Assembly: GCA_026260175.1 (NCBI GenBank)
Contig: JAKCWW010000631.1
Span: 35,830-99,829, forward strand
Direction of reading: 5' to 3'
Source of the DNA: Reticulitermes lucifugus
Taxonomy: Eukaryota > Arthropoda > Insecta > Blattodea > Rhinotermitidae
Length of the DNA: 64,000 bases
Shown in pieces: positions 12,469 to 24,200 of the stretch. The stretch's first letter is position 1. Every line of letters begins with the position of its first letter. Made by a program: the position numbers and the translations under genes. Under the pieces are notes generated by a model that was not told the origin of the DNA, made no database searches, and worked only from the letters and a program-made list of their open reading frames with translations.

Positions 12469-12902
12469 ACTTTATGCATATCTGTGATAACACAATTAAC
12501 AGACACTATAAATGACTGAACTCAAATGATTATGGCCAAAAAGTCTAAATTGGGTTTCTACTTAACTGGTAACAGAGCATATTTCTTACTTACTGTGGAG
12601 CTACCAACTTTTAGCAACAAAACTTTCGACCTTGTGATGCTAAATGTGACAGGCATTGTTAACACTGTTCATAAAGGCAACCAATAAGAATGTCATAAAT
12701 ATTGAAATTCATTGAATATGAGGTTGAACACAAATTATTCTTTTTGGCGAAGAATAGAAGTAACAGTACACTGTAATGCACTTCCCATAAATCAACTTCT
12801 AAAGAAAATTTGGAAACTGAGAAAACCAGTCCAACAGATATTGCAAGTATACAAAATAAATGTTGCATGAGGATGAGGTATTAACAAATGGTACTATCAC
12901 AC

Positions 12903-12973
12903 CATCAAACACAACTCTTTATTTGTAAGGAAGCAAGTAATGTAACAATTACAAATAAAGAGTTTTGTTTGAC
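12903..12973. repeat. Near-perfect 71-nt hairpin
   Basis: The left arm (12904-12928) reads tcaaacacaactctttattt followed by gtaa, and is repeated inverted at 12949-12972. There is a single mismatch over about 24 pairs and a 20-base loop. The size is compatible with a very small inverted-repeat element or a small-RNA precursor. No flanking target-site duplication was established. Confidence 0.75.
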
Positions 12974-13034
12974 AGTGCAAAAGTGCCATTTCTTAATACA
13001 GATAACACAACAGGATGCAAAATATCAATGTAAA

Positions 13035-13150
13035 GCTGACGTATATTAAACTATATGAATACAATACAACAGTACCACAAAGATGTTGGCTCCACAATAG
13101 ACGCTTGGACAGCTCAAACACTGGGATTGCAGATTTAAATCCAACCCAAA
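13035..13150 (-). mobile_element. Possible transposon-derived fragment
   Basis: The minus strand translates as WVGFKSAIPVFELSKRL then LWSQHLCGTVV. This resembles a short WVGFEPTIPVFE-type peptide I have seen recurring as repeat-derived sequence in insect genomes. The recollection is from memory only. The frame has no ATG-led gene around it. Confidence 0.3.
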
Positions 13151-13156
13151 GAATGG

Positions 13157-13196
13157 GTATGTGTGTGAGTGTGAGTGCGTATGTGTATGCGTGAGT
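13157..13196. repeat. GT-rich simple repeat
   Basis: This is an imperfect run of gtgtgtgagtgtgagtgcgt followed by atgtgtatgcgtgag. Confidence 0.8.
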
Positions 13197-13852
13197 TTTG
13201 TGTTTCAATGATACAGAACAGAATAACCAAAATTAAAAATATTCTTATCATATATCAGCTGAACCACACTTATTGGCAGAAAAAAACAAAATGTTTCATA
13301 GTATCATGCAGCAACTTAATATGTCAGAGTCACAACGGTTCGAAGTATCCGTTCTGAGTTCAGATATGTATGATACATTCTCACTGGCTGGACAAACAGA
13401 CTATGAAACGAAGTACCTGTTAACAGGAAGTATAATGTTCTCCCTTGTTCTATTGATATCTAGCTACACTACGTATGGCAACTATATTACTTGCAACTAT
13501 ATAACTGCCATGAGATCTACATATGTACTATCACGTTATGTTGAGAAAATTTGTTGTCAAATTACATACTTCACTTCCCACTTCTTTCTTTGTAAATACT
13601 CATGTTCCTGTTATGAACAAAACAAAATCTTGCTTCTCAGCTGAATAACCACCATCATCACCAGAAAAATGCTACTTCCAAATCTGATGTTACCTTTGCT
13701 CTGCAAAACTACATCAGAATTTATGGGTACAGATAGGCTTCTGATAATACAAGACTTCTGTGTTGTAGAAGTCTGGTACATTTAGTCGTTCCTCAAATCG
13801 TAAAAATGTCAACATCTTTGTCTTTTTGCTGGCTGTTCAAAAATATGAACCT

Positions 13853-13858
13853 TTTATT
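13853..13858 (-). terminator. Possible poly(A) signal for the read-through isoform
   Basis: AATAAA is present on the minus strand about 900 nt beyond the TGA at 14756. Such hexamers are common by chance in AT-rich DNA, so this is only a candidate. Confidence 0.2.
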
Positions 13859-14447
13859 CAGGAAGTGACTCCTACACACTATAAAACTTGCACCTCTTGG
13901 TGTTACATGCAGTATCTAGCATGAAGTTGTAACTGCAGTAATACTGTCATGCATGCTGGTAGTCTCTTACATGTCTTTCAATCTGTTTAATATAAAGACT
14001 TTGCTGATATTTGTTTTGCCAGACTTCAGACTGCAGCAAACCCATAAGTATGGCTGGAGTGATTCATTTGCATAGGATTCAGCACATACAGTGGAGTTTT
14101 GTTTACAAACAGAGGTTTTCACACTGGAAAATCAGTTTAGGAACACTATTAGAGCCTCCTCTTCATGAAAGTGGTGTCAACTAAAGGCTTTGACAGTTTA
14201 TAACAGTCTGTGTCTAGCAGAGCACTGTCAGATAAAGCACAAGCACAAACAACTGACTTCTGAATTTCTTCTTTTCATTCTTTCACCATAAGCCAGAAAT
14301 TTGCCTTCTTATTGTGAAAACATGTTGCTTTGCCTAAAGAATCATCATCATTAATTTCCAACATGACTGGATTATTTACATAAAACATGGCCCATGACTG
14401 TACAAATAATATCAAGGACATAATATTCATGACGGTTATGTATCCTA

Positions 14448-14675
14448 GTTTTCATTGACTTAATCCTTCCAGTCACACTATGGCCCTGGGATTGACTCAG
14501 CCTCTAACAAAAATAAGTACCAGGGATAGTCTCCTGGGACTAAAGGCGGCCAGTGCGTAGGGCTGACACCCTTGCCACCTTTATGTGCTGATTGTCCAGA
14601 AATTCTGGGAGCCTCAAACTCCTGGAGCCCTAAGGTCCTGTCTAGGCCTGTATGGGGATAGCTTTTCCTTTGTGT
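14448..14675 (+). mobile_element. SINE copy, family A, head-truncated
   Basis: The stretch from cacactatggccctgggatt through ctaaaggcggccagtgcgta to gtgctgattgtccagaaatt aligns over more than 200 bases with the reverse complement of the SINE at 61874-62186. Its tRNA-like head is missing: before about 14448 the similarity ends. It lies about 80 bases beyond the stop of the read-through frame, so it could be part of that isoform's 3' UTR. Confidence 0.75.
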
Positions 14676-14755
14676 GTCCTAGTGGTGTAGAAACGACTGT
14701 AACACTGATTACTGTTGATGGATGAAATCTAGTTGCTGTGTGTATAAGGACTTGT

Positions 14756-17700
14756 TCAGTTCCAACTGAATTCACAACTGCAAGCTAAAGGGTTACTACC
14801 AACTGGCTTCATATTACAATGTGGAACTGCTACTTGCATGGAGGGCAGATCTGCTCTAATGCAACTGGAAGGAAGAAAAGCAGCAGTAGAGGACAAGTCT
14901 AGTATGCAGATCATACCTTCATGTCCTTGAGTTGAATTCCAGCTACTAGTTTCAGACGCTGATGACCCCGAGGACGCCCTCCACTCCATACTCAGCTGTC
15001 CATGACACTTCCCCACACAGACACACACTGCATTTTGGGTTTGTTTCTCAGAGGCCACACACACACAAACTTGGTCTTCTGCATCAATAACATGTATGTT
15101 GTCATCTGGTTGGTCCTGTGGTAATTCTTTTTCAGTGAGTCCAAATTCCTCAACATCAGTGTCAACTTTCCAAATGTTGCCACATCCTTGTAGATGATCC
15201 ATCTTTTCTGGCGCACCTATGTCAGAGTCATGGGTGCTTTTCATATGAATGGTTGACAAGATGTGGCTATCAATGTCTAAACCCATTTCAACTGGTGCTG
15301 AAGTTTCTATGCGAGAAGACCTCAAAAGAGCTCCACCGTCTGCAGATTTTACATCTACAATTTCGGTTGCAATGTCAATATACATGTCAGGGCTTGATGA
15401 TGTCACTTTGATAATAGATGCAGCAAATGATATTCTAGGTAGTACATGCAGCATGTCTGTTGGGAATGGTCCATCAACAGTCTCCTTCATAGAAGCCACC
15501 GCATTATAATCCATATGCGTGACGAAATTACGAGTAATGGATGTGTCTTCCTCAGACATGCCCATGTACTCAATAGCTCTGTTTCCATCATCATGTTTTC
15601 TTGAAGAAAAAATAGATACTGGTGTGTGCTGGGTCGAATAATGTGTTTCACTTACCTCAAGATTTTTAACATCTGTGTTTAAAGGCTTATCTCCTTTAAC
15701 CAAAATCAACCTTAATTCTTCTTTTGATTTTCCATGTCTACCACTTAGAAAACCATGGAAATACAGGCCTTCTGTGTCTGTGTTAGGGTCTTGACTGTTG
15801 CATACATCGAGAGCACACTCATACTTTCTCAGAACCCTTCTTACTTCACTAGTTTCTATTGTGCTGCCATCAATAACAGTAAATTCTGGAGAAGTCTGCT
15901 TGATGTCAGATTCTGTCTCAACCCCTGATCCTGTGGACAGATCATCAATATCAGTAGCACACAACCCACTTCCATCTTCAAAAGGCAGTGTGTGGGATCC
16001 AGCGTCTGACTCTAGCAGTGAGATATGCACTAATGATTTGTGGAAATTGTCCCTAACAGTTGATTTATCATGATGGAATTTCGGAGTCTTCTCATTTGTT
16101 TTAATTTTAAATCCTTCAAAACCAGCTACAGTTCTGCCATCACTCTCATGAGTGAATAAACTGGGCTTCCTCTCGTGTAATTGACTCCTACTTAACACTT
16201 GCATATCCTGCGCACAGGTATCACAATTTTCATCTCTGATGGACGCTATATTCATGGACAAGATCTTCCCTGAAGGCACAACCACCAAACATGCTTCACC
16301 ATTAACATCCATAAACTTAATCTCAGAAGTTTCTTTCTTCCATTTAGGTGAATGTATGTAACATTTCAAAGCCATGTCACTGTCTTGAATATTGTCTTGA
16401 GCAGTGTTATCTTCTGAAATGGATGTCTTCTGCAATCGCAGATCTTTGTTTCTTATGTTTACAGCTGTGCCAGTTATATCTGATTGAAGTTCCACCATAC
16501 ATGAATAAGTTTTCCTTGCCATATAACAAGGATCATAATTCACTCCCTTTGGTTTACTTTCATGTACCATAAACACTGTATCATAGAAATACTGCACTTC
16601 CTTCAAGGGTGAAATAATTAAAGACTTGGCACCATCTATGCTCTGTTCCCTACTATTTCTAATTTCTTCAGTCACTTCCATATCTCCATTGTCAGTTTGG
16701 GAATTCACATATGGTGCTGGAACACCAAGTCCAACTAGAAATTTATTTTGTGGTCTATTTATTGGTGGAGGATGGGAATATTTACTTTCATCTGCAGGAA
16801 AAAGGTCATCTAATTCTGAATGAAAAACACCTTGTTCCTCACGTGATTCATGGGAGACAAGTGAAGCAGAAGAATCATATTCCACAAAGTCTGGTAATTG
16901 TTGGCCAGTGGATAAATTATATATAATGCCCTCATTTCCAAGTAACTGATGGCCTTCTACAGTGGTAATGGCACTAACCCTGCTGTGTCTACCACCTGAT
17001 GCCATAATGCAGTGATGTCTCTGCTTACTCTGCTCCCCTTCATCTGAGTCAGACAAATAAACAACATTTGGCCTGTTACTTGGAGAAGAAAATGATGGTG
17101 GTGGAAGCAGAGAATGCTTTCTTCCGATTTTGCTGGCTGATGGAATGTGAGATAATAAACAGCCTTTCTCACTAATATAGTCTACATCCAACGATTTACA
17201 AGAACTAATGAGTATGTCCTTTATTCTAGTAATTTTCCTGTCACACACAAAATCATCAAGGGATTCGGTAGTTCCAAGTTCATATGATTCACTGAAGTGG
17301 ATGTTCTTATCTGTTGAAGTCACAGACTCTTCCACACCTGTAGGACTCCAGGTGTCTGTTCTACACCCACTAAGAAACCTTGTACCTAAGCCAGCAAAGC
17401 CTTTACAGAGCATTACACTTGACTTGCGACTTTCTTTGAAATCTGCATGTCCTGCAGTAGTATCTGGGACATCTAACATATTACCAAGTGGAGTGCATGT
17501 TTCAGGACAGGATGATATTTCTTCATCTTCATCATCACCGTCAAACGTCTCAGAACATTCTAAGTCCACATATCCATCACCTACTGAAACAATTGCTGCA
17601 TTATTGTAAGGCCTTGTGATAAGCACATCACCATTGTTTACATCATCAGGTGTGACTGCTAACAAAGGTAAGCCGTCACAATTGAATGCCAAGCTGTTAA

Positions 17701-18285
17701 CATAATTTAAGAAAACTGGTGCCTGCTCACTCATACAGTCACTCTCAGATGTGATGGCGCAGTGTCTGTTAATTTCGCCAGGGTCCAGGTTCCCCATCTT
17801 GACAGGAATGTCATCAATAGGAATTATATCCTGGTCCTCATCTGTTGCTTCTGCAGCCTCTTCCTCTATCACTGCAAGAGGGTTAGAAGAAGATTCTACT
17901 ACCGCATAGTCAACTTCTGAACCTGAAGTTGACAGCGTATGAATATCCTCTTCGCCCATATCCAATATATCTTCGTCTTCACTTACCAAGGAGTCTGACA
18001 AATCTGTGGCCAAGTTGAACTTTACCACTCCACGTGTTTGTGGGTCTTGCTTGTAGTTAACCTCCTGAATGGGGATGGAATCTTTTACAGAGAACCCAGT
18101 TCCAGAAAACTGGTCCAATATTATCTCAAGATCAGATTGCATAGACACACACATTGCAGCCAACTGTAAATCACTTAAAATTGTAGTTTCTCCTTCTGAA
18201 GAACATGGAATCACTTGCCATTTTGGTACATTGAATTCTAAACCACAAACTTCGCCATATCTATTACATCCAGTAACAAACTTAC
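14756..18285 (-). CDS. Read-through C-terminal extension of the giant exon (alternative isoform)
   Basis: Past the donor at 18286/18285 the giant-exon frame stays open for 1,175 more codons to TGA at 14756-14758. At this base composition that is far longer than chance, so it is very likely translated in some isoform. It begins GKFVTGCNRYGEVCGLEF. It then has acidic stretches (SEDEDILDMGEEDIHTL, DGDDEDEEISSCPE), more Cys, Gly, Asp, Asn and aromatic residues than the core, an LPFEDG motif near 15975, and ends PLACSCEFSWN. Two further strong donors fall in phase 0: TTG/GTAAGTG with exon end at 17987 and GAG/GTAAGTG with exon end at 15656. They could create other isoforms but do not match the phase-1 acceptors seen downstream. 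CpG is much rarer than in the core exon. Function is unknown. Confidence 0.7.
15651..15656 (-). other. Strong unused-phase splice donor inside the extension
   Basis: The minus strand reads CTTGAG/GTAAGTG, near-consensus, with the break after a complete codon (phase 0). No phase-0 acceptor with an open downstream exon was found in the window. Confidence 0.4.
17981..17987 (-). other. Strong unused-phase splice donor inside the extension
   Basis: The minus strand reads CCTTG/GTAAGTGAAG, near-consensus, phase 0. It could be an alternative donor if a phase-0 acceptor exists outside what I could identify. Confidence 0.4.
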
Positions 18286-18286
18286 C
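18281..18286 (-). other. Phase-1 splice donor that ends the giant exon
   Basis: The minus strand reads TTTGAAG/GTAAGTTTG, close to the ideal donor consensus. It splits the codon GAA-G, giving phase 1, the phase required by the 54-nt exon at 12089. CpG density drops near this point. This is the best candidate for the regular end of the giant exon. Confidence 0.7.
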
Positions 18287-21200
18287 TTCAAAACGCTCAC
18301 AATTTACGAACTGTTTAGGGTAAATAGTTTTAGAAAGTAAATTATCTACACTAGGCTTTCCTGACTCCGAATCCCAGTGACTGTCTGACCTCACATTCAT
18401 ATGAACCTCGTACAAGAGTAGGTCTAGCTCTGAAGCCATGCTCTGAACAGAAGCAGCAGCAGCCAAAGTTGAGTGGAATGTAGGTGCCGACTGCAGGTCG
18501 TCTGTGTTACCTGGCGAGGAGAGGAAAGCAGCAACTGCTTCATCCTCTTCTCCCTCTTCATCGTCCTCATATTGGAATTTGTGTTTCACTCTAGGAGGAG
18601 TAACAGCACGGACGTCCAAGATGGGGGACAGACGTTCCTCAGAAACTTGGATACAGGTCCGAGTCTTGGGGACGGCATCAAGCGGAACTGTTGCTGAGGA
18701 ACCTTCAAGCCGTAGGACGGACGAATCTGGAGCTAACTGCTCAGACTCAGCGACAGAGGGGACGGTACAATAATCAAGCATGAGGTCCGAAGTTCGAAGT
18801 TTAGGACCGGTGACATCATGGATCAAATCGAAGGACCGCCTCGTAAGTATGGGTGAAGCCGGAGAAACCCCGGTGCGTAGCCGCGTTTCCACGCTCAATT
18901 CGTGGTCAGAGGAAGAGGACGGGAGTGCTACGGAGTCTGACAACGAGGAATCGGTAGTGTCAATGAGCGAGACTTCTCCTTCCGTAACGGTATTCCCAAC
19001 GCCAGGGACAGTTTCATGAAGAGACGACCGAGAACCGCCCACGACCGCGACACGGCGGACAGCCTCGGACGATGTTGGCTGCCGGTATATGACTTCGATT
19101 GAACCGGACACATCGACGGTACGTGTGAAAACCTCCGAAGTAAGAATCTGTGTTACTCCAGACTGAGAAGTCGTCTGTCGGACCATACGGCTTGGGCTGG
19201 ACGGCAGCGACGACGGAGTACGAGTACTGAAATCGACGCGCTCGGTAGTTCGCGAAGCCGAAGTCGCGGCGCGAACCGGAGAAGCGGACGGAGAAGGACT
19301 CGGCGCACGACTACTACTTCTCTCTGATGCGACTGCGGACCACTTATCAAGTACAGATTTCATGGACGGGGATGATTCCGGACTAGGTACAGGAGACAGA
19401 GGAGAAAGAGTGTGTGCAATAGCAGTGTCTTTGAGGTCTGTAACATGAGAATAAGGTGTAGTCATATCTTGATCTGCAGGCGCTAGAATTCGCGCACTCC
19501 TGGAAACTGGCATTACTGCTGTCACAAATTTCTTAGTTATTTCTGTCGAATCCGCGGCCTTTAAAACATCGTCACTATCCATTTCACGCCGTGACTCTAA
19601 TTCTGGTGCACGTTTCTTCACCTTGACTTTCAACGTGTTGTCAAGAACCGCTTCAGTAAGTTTTCTGCCTTTTCCAGACACAGTGGCCGCTTTTCTCTGT
19701 TCTTTCACAGCGCAATATACCTTAGATTGCTCACAGCGTTTTATTTTTCCACCACATTCCTGAGACACATCACCTTCAGGTGATGATTTTTGTAAAGTGG
19801 AAGAGAGGCGTGGCTGTCTGACATTAGAGGAAGAAGATAAATCTCTAGCGACTGGGCGTTTCTGACGGGCGGCGGTGTTACCTGACGATATGATATTAGT
19901 AAGATTGGTAACCAATCTCTCTTCCGTAGTCACCACAGAAGGAGCAGTAACTGCTGATGTCGTCGGCTTAGTATGTTTCGAAATCTTTAATTGCTTCTTG
20001 GATTCTTGAACATTTTTTTCAGGAAACGCGCTTGAGTTTTCAACTTCTTTTGATTTCGTAAGTGTTTGAGGGGTTTTGGGTACAGCTCCCGTCGACATTT
20101 GTTTTGGTAAAGGCAGTTTAGACGGCGATGTAGCGCTTGACGAATCTTCACGTTCCGTAGTAACCCTTCTTTTCACAGGAGAGTCTCTGTTAAAATATGA
20201 GCTACGTTCTGCAACTGTACGTTCAACTTTCAAATCTCTAGAAAGAGTGGACGCCATATAGCCACGATATTTGGATACGGTTCCGCCGCTTGGAACTTGA
20301 GTATCCTGTGAAAATGTATCGGATTCTTTCGGATGGCGAATGACTGTCACACGGTCGTCAGTCTTCTTCATGGCAGCAGTAGGTTTAAGATCCCGTGTGG
20401 ATTTTAATTCAGTGGAATCACTTTGTACACGCGTCTTAGTCTTTGATTTACTTTTAATAGATCTCTTCTGGATTGAAATCTCATCCCGCGTTGTGTCCTG
20501 TGCCACCTTCTCAGTATGGTGACTGACCGAAGGTCCAGGAGCATGCAACGTTATGGGCTGACTGGAAATGACATTTTCGCACACATATATAGATCGTGTG
20601 GTTCCAGTCTCAAATTCAAAATACGTAGTACCTGATTCTGTTGTAAATAATTTACCCTCGGTGCCAAAGCTACTGGTCTTATCAGCTGTTAGAGTCACTT
20701 CAAGCAAATCGTCTTCCATTATTATATCATCTTGAGAAACTTGAAACACAGAATTAGATTTCATGTCCCAGTTAGATGGTTCTGTAGGTTTTTCTGTTTT
20801 CTCTCTGGTTGTGTGCATAGAGTGTTCTTGCTGAGACGAAACTACAGATTGCAACCGAGAAACAGGCTGAGATGCGTCTACAAAATTAGCTAACAACATG
20901 TCTACAGAAGGCTCGAATTTCTCTGAAACAGACAGGCCATCTTTCAGGATGATTTCAGAAATAACAGGCGTTACTCCTTCTGCAGTTGCCGGCGGTTCCA
21001 TTTCAAGCAGTCTACGCTGATCCCCGAATGGTGCATGGGAGATGTGTTTTTCTTCTATAGAAACAGAAGGTTCAGTGTCTTGTGACAACTGCTCTGTCTC
21101 TTGCAATCCCCTCTCCGCTATCAATTCAATTGCAGCAGATTCGTGTTCTGCAACAGCTGAGGGACTGGTTTCATGAGGAACGAGACCCTTTTCATACCCA

Positions 21201-24200
21201 GAGGTGATCTCAGCACAGTGCGAAACGGATTCCTCTATAATCTGCTTTTCCACTTCAAGCACTGCAGCAGGCGCATCATCACCACGATGAGTTTCTCTTT
21301 CTATTTCATCAAGTGGCTCGTTGAGCTTGTCAGATAATTTAGCAGAAACAGATGCCTCAACAATGCCTATAGGAAGGGCTGGAGGCACAAAATGTAATCC
21401 GACTTCGCTCTGTGTTATGTTTTCGATCAGACTTGCAGAGGATTTGTCTAATATCCCTTCTTCCTCAAGATAAGTTTCGCCAGATACTAATTCATTGAGT
21501 TCTGTGAATTTAGCTGATGCAGTGTCAACTAGTTCTTCAATTATGGAGGTATCCGACATAAGTTCTGCTTCTCTGTCTCGCCCTGCTATCCCTCGTGCCG
21601 GTGTCCCTACAGTAGCATCTGGTGCATCTAATACATTGTTTATAGTGGGTCTAGGCAACCCACACAGAGTAGCACTCAATGTTTGCTGCACTTCAGTAAC
21701 TTGTGACATACATACAATTGTTCCTGTATTACTAGAACCAGACTGTATATCTGAGTCTTCAGAATGGACTGTAGGCCAACTATCTTTAACCTGAAGCACA
21801 ACGTAACTAGAACTTGGACATGAACCACTTCCTTCTATTTCGGTTCTAGATAAAGTTTCACTAGAAGCAATTCCTGAAGACGCGTCTCTTGCATAAAATG
21901 GGACAGCATGCTTAATTATCTCATCGTCAAAATCAAGAACAATTTGTTCTTCTTTAATACAACCAAGATCAGGCAGTTCTACAAACTCACGTGATTCCGA
22001 AATTGGTAATATTGACGACTCCTTTCCTTCGGGCGTAGGCGTGAGATCTGGTTTCAACTCTCGGACTTCCTGCTTAATTTGACGTGTAACCTCCCTGACC
22101 TCACATATAAGTTCTTTCACTTCTGTTTCAGCAACATTAGTGTTAATAACAAGACGCTGCTGGCGCGGTTTTCTTGGAACTCGAACCTTCTCCTCACTTG
22201 CATCGCAGATCTCACTGCGTGGAAGTACACTTGAGGAAGAGAACAATGTTACGCCAGCCTCAGAAGGAGAAAAGTAAGTTTGTGTATCATCGAATATGCG
22301 AGACTTAGATTTTAAAGAAGTCGTTTCTTTAAAAGGCTCATCAATTTTAGCATCGCCGAAATCTTCCCTAGAGGTTTCTTCTACGAAATGTGTCTCTAAA
22401 CCTACAACAATTTTCTGCAATTCAGGGTTAGGCAAAATTTCTTCCTCGTACTTAGTTATGTTAGGCCCAAAATCATGTGGTGATTCCCGCACTAAGGATG
22501 ACGTTGACAGGCGGTCGGTTACCGACTGCGTATCTGGAGGAAGGTGGACGACCTGATAGCCAGTCGTTACAAGTGACGAATGGGATTTAGTCTCAAATGA
22601 CGCGGATAGGCTTATATATGCTTCTGCGTCTGCACACTCCGTAGTTTCATCTACTTCTTTCTCTGCTTTACTCTTCTCTATTACCAGGTCTTGTTCAGAC
22701 AAAACTTCCGAAACTTTCTCTACAACTGACATGGCTTCTAGATCACAAGATTCCTGGCCCAAGAGCAGCAATTTCGGAGCCTTTCTCTCAGTGCGTTTGA
22801 CTTCAGCTTCACAAACCTCTTCCTCGATCTCACATTTCTTTACCCATAGGTCACTGGGTGGTTGTAACACCGTAGGTTCTCTCTCGGCATCCTTTCCTCT
22901 CGTTGCCTTTAATTCTGATTCAAATTTTTTACTATAAGTGTCCGTTTCTTCTTCTTCTTCTTCTTCGGGAAATGCAGACCCTACTTCAGTCAGTCTCTTG
23001 CACGTCTCATTATTCAACACATCCTCTTCAAAACATTCCACTTGACGTTTTACATGAGATTTCTCAATATCTTCCTCCATTTCCCCTACTTTGATTCCGA
23101 CGGCTTGAATTCCTCCATCTGTTTCTACTTCCGTTATCACGTTAGTGATCAACCCGTCTTCGATATGAAAACTTCCAGATTTTTCTGCAGAAGCCTTATT
23201 ATCGTCTTCACTGAAAAACAAGGGCAGATCAGCTACATCGGATCCCATAGTCGGCATTTCCACAAAAAGTTCTTCTGTCACATCAGTCTCGTCCATTACT
23301 TTTTCGCCTTTCTCAACAATATTCTCACATATTTCCAACACTTGAGTTTCTTCCATAGCTGCACCAACAAGACCAAGATCCTTTCTGTCGACGGACATGT
23401 CCTTCGAAACCAATATATCACTCATTGCATGTTGTTCTAGAACATCTACCAAAGCAAACGCTTTAGCCTCCGCCACTATTAGTGACTTCGGAGCAGTTCG
23501 GCCGGAAACTAATATTTCAGCTACAGGTTTAGAATCCTTTAAGATAGACCCGACGGCAGAAACCACATCTTCCAACATGTCTCCCCCAACAGAAACCTCG
23601 GGTACAACTCTTTCTCCCGTAGACCCCTCCATCTGCATAGATAACGCCACAGCAACATTCACTGCAAGAGGTTGAATTTCGAACGCACCATCTTTTGTCG
23701 CCGATTCTTTTATAATTACCTTTGTATTTTCATCCTTTGCAGGATCCTGCGCTCCTTCGGCAATTTCTAGTGTTTTGCCCTCCATAACACAAACTGGTCT
23801 TGTTATACTTTCAAATTTTTTTGTCAAGGATTTCGCTCTTACATCACCTACGGACGCAGAAATAATTTCTGCCACCTCAGTAACATTTTCTTGCGCCGCA
23901 ATTTCTTTCGTAAGGTCTACAGTAATATCCTTGGTTGGTTCTTCCTGAAAAATGGTCCGTACTACTCCTAACATTCGTAAATCATTACTAGCCTTTACGT
24001 GAGATTCAAGCAGGCCGGATTCAACACACACTGCCGTATCTCCTAAAACAGAACATACCTGATCTTCCTCTTCAGCGATATCAGCCACCACAGGCGTACA
24101 GTCGTTCCGAACTTCTTGATCTGCCATATATTCGAAAACAGTTTCTTTAATTCGGGGTTGCATTATTTCTGCTCCAGAAAATCCCTCTTCAGCGTCTATA

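Larger units (their letters stand above)
12090..14755 (-). other. Intron, and possible 3' UTR of the read-through isoform
   Basis: For the spliced isoform this is part of the 6.2-kb intron between 18286 and 12089. For the read-through isoform the part just below 14756 would be 3' UTR. It holds two hairpins (12424-12468, 12903-12973), a possible transposon fragment near 13035-13150, a GT-rich tract at 13157-13196 and a SINE copy at 14448-14675. No conserved-looking frame is present. The plus-strand frame at 13273-13644 has AT-driven composition and no support. Confidence 0.5.

Noticed and set aside
13273-13644. 123-codon plus-strand frame
   Set aside because: AT-driven composition, no recognisable protein and an intronic position.
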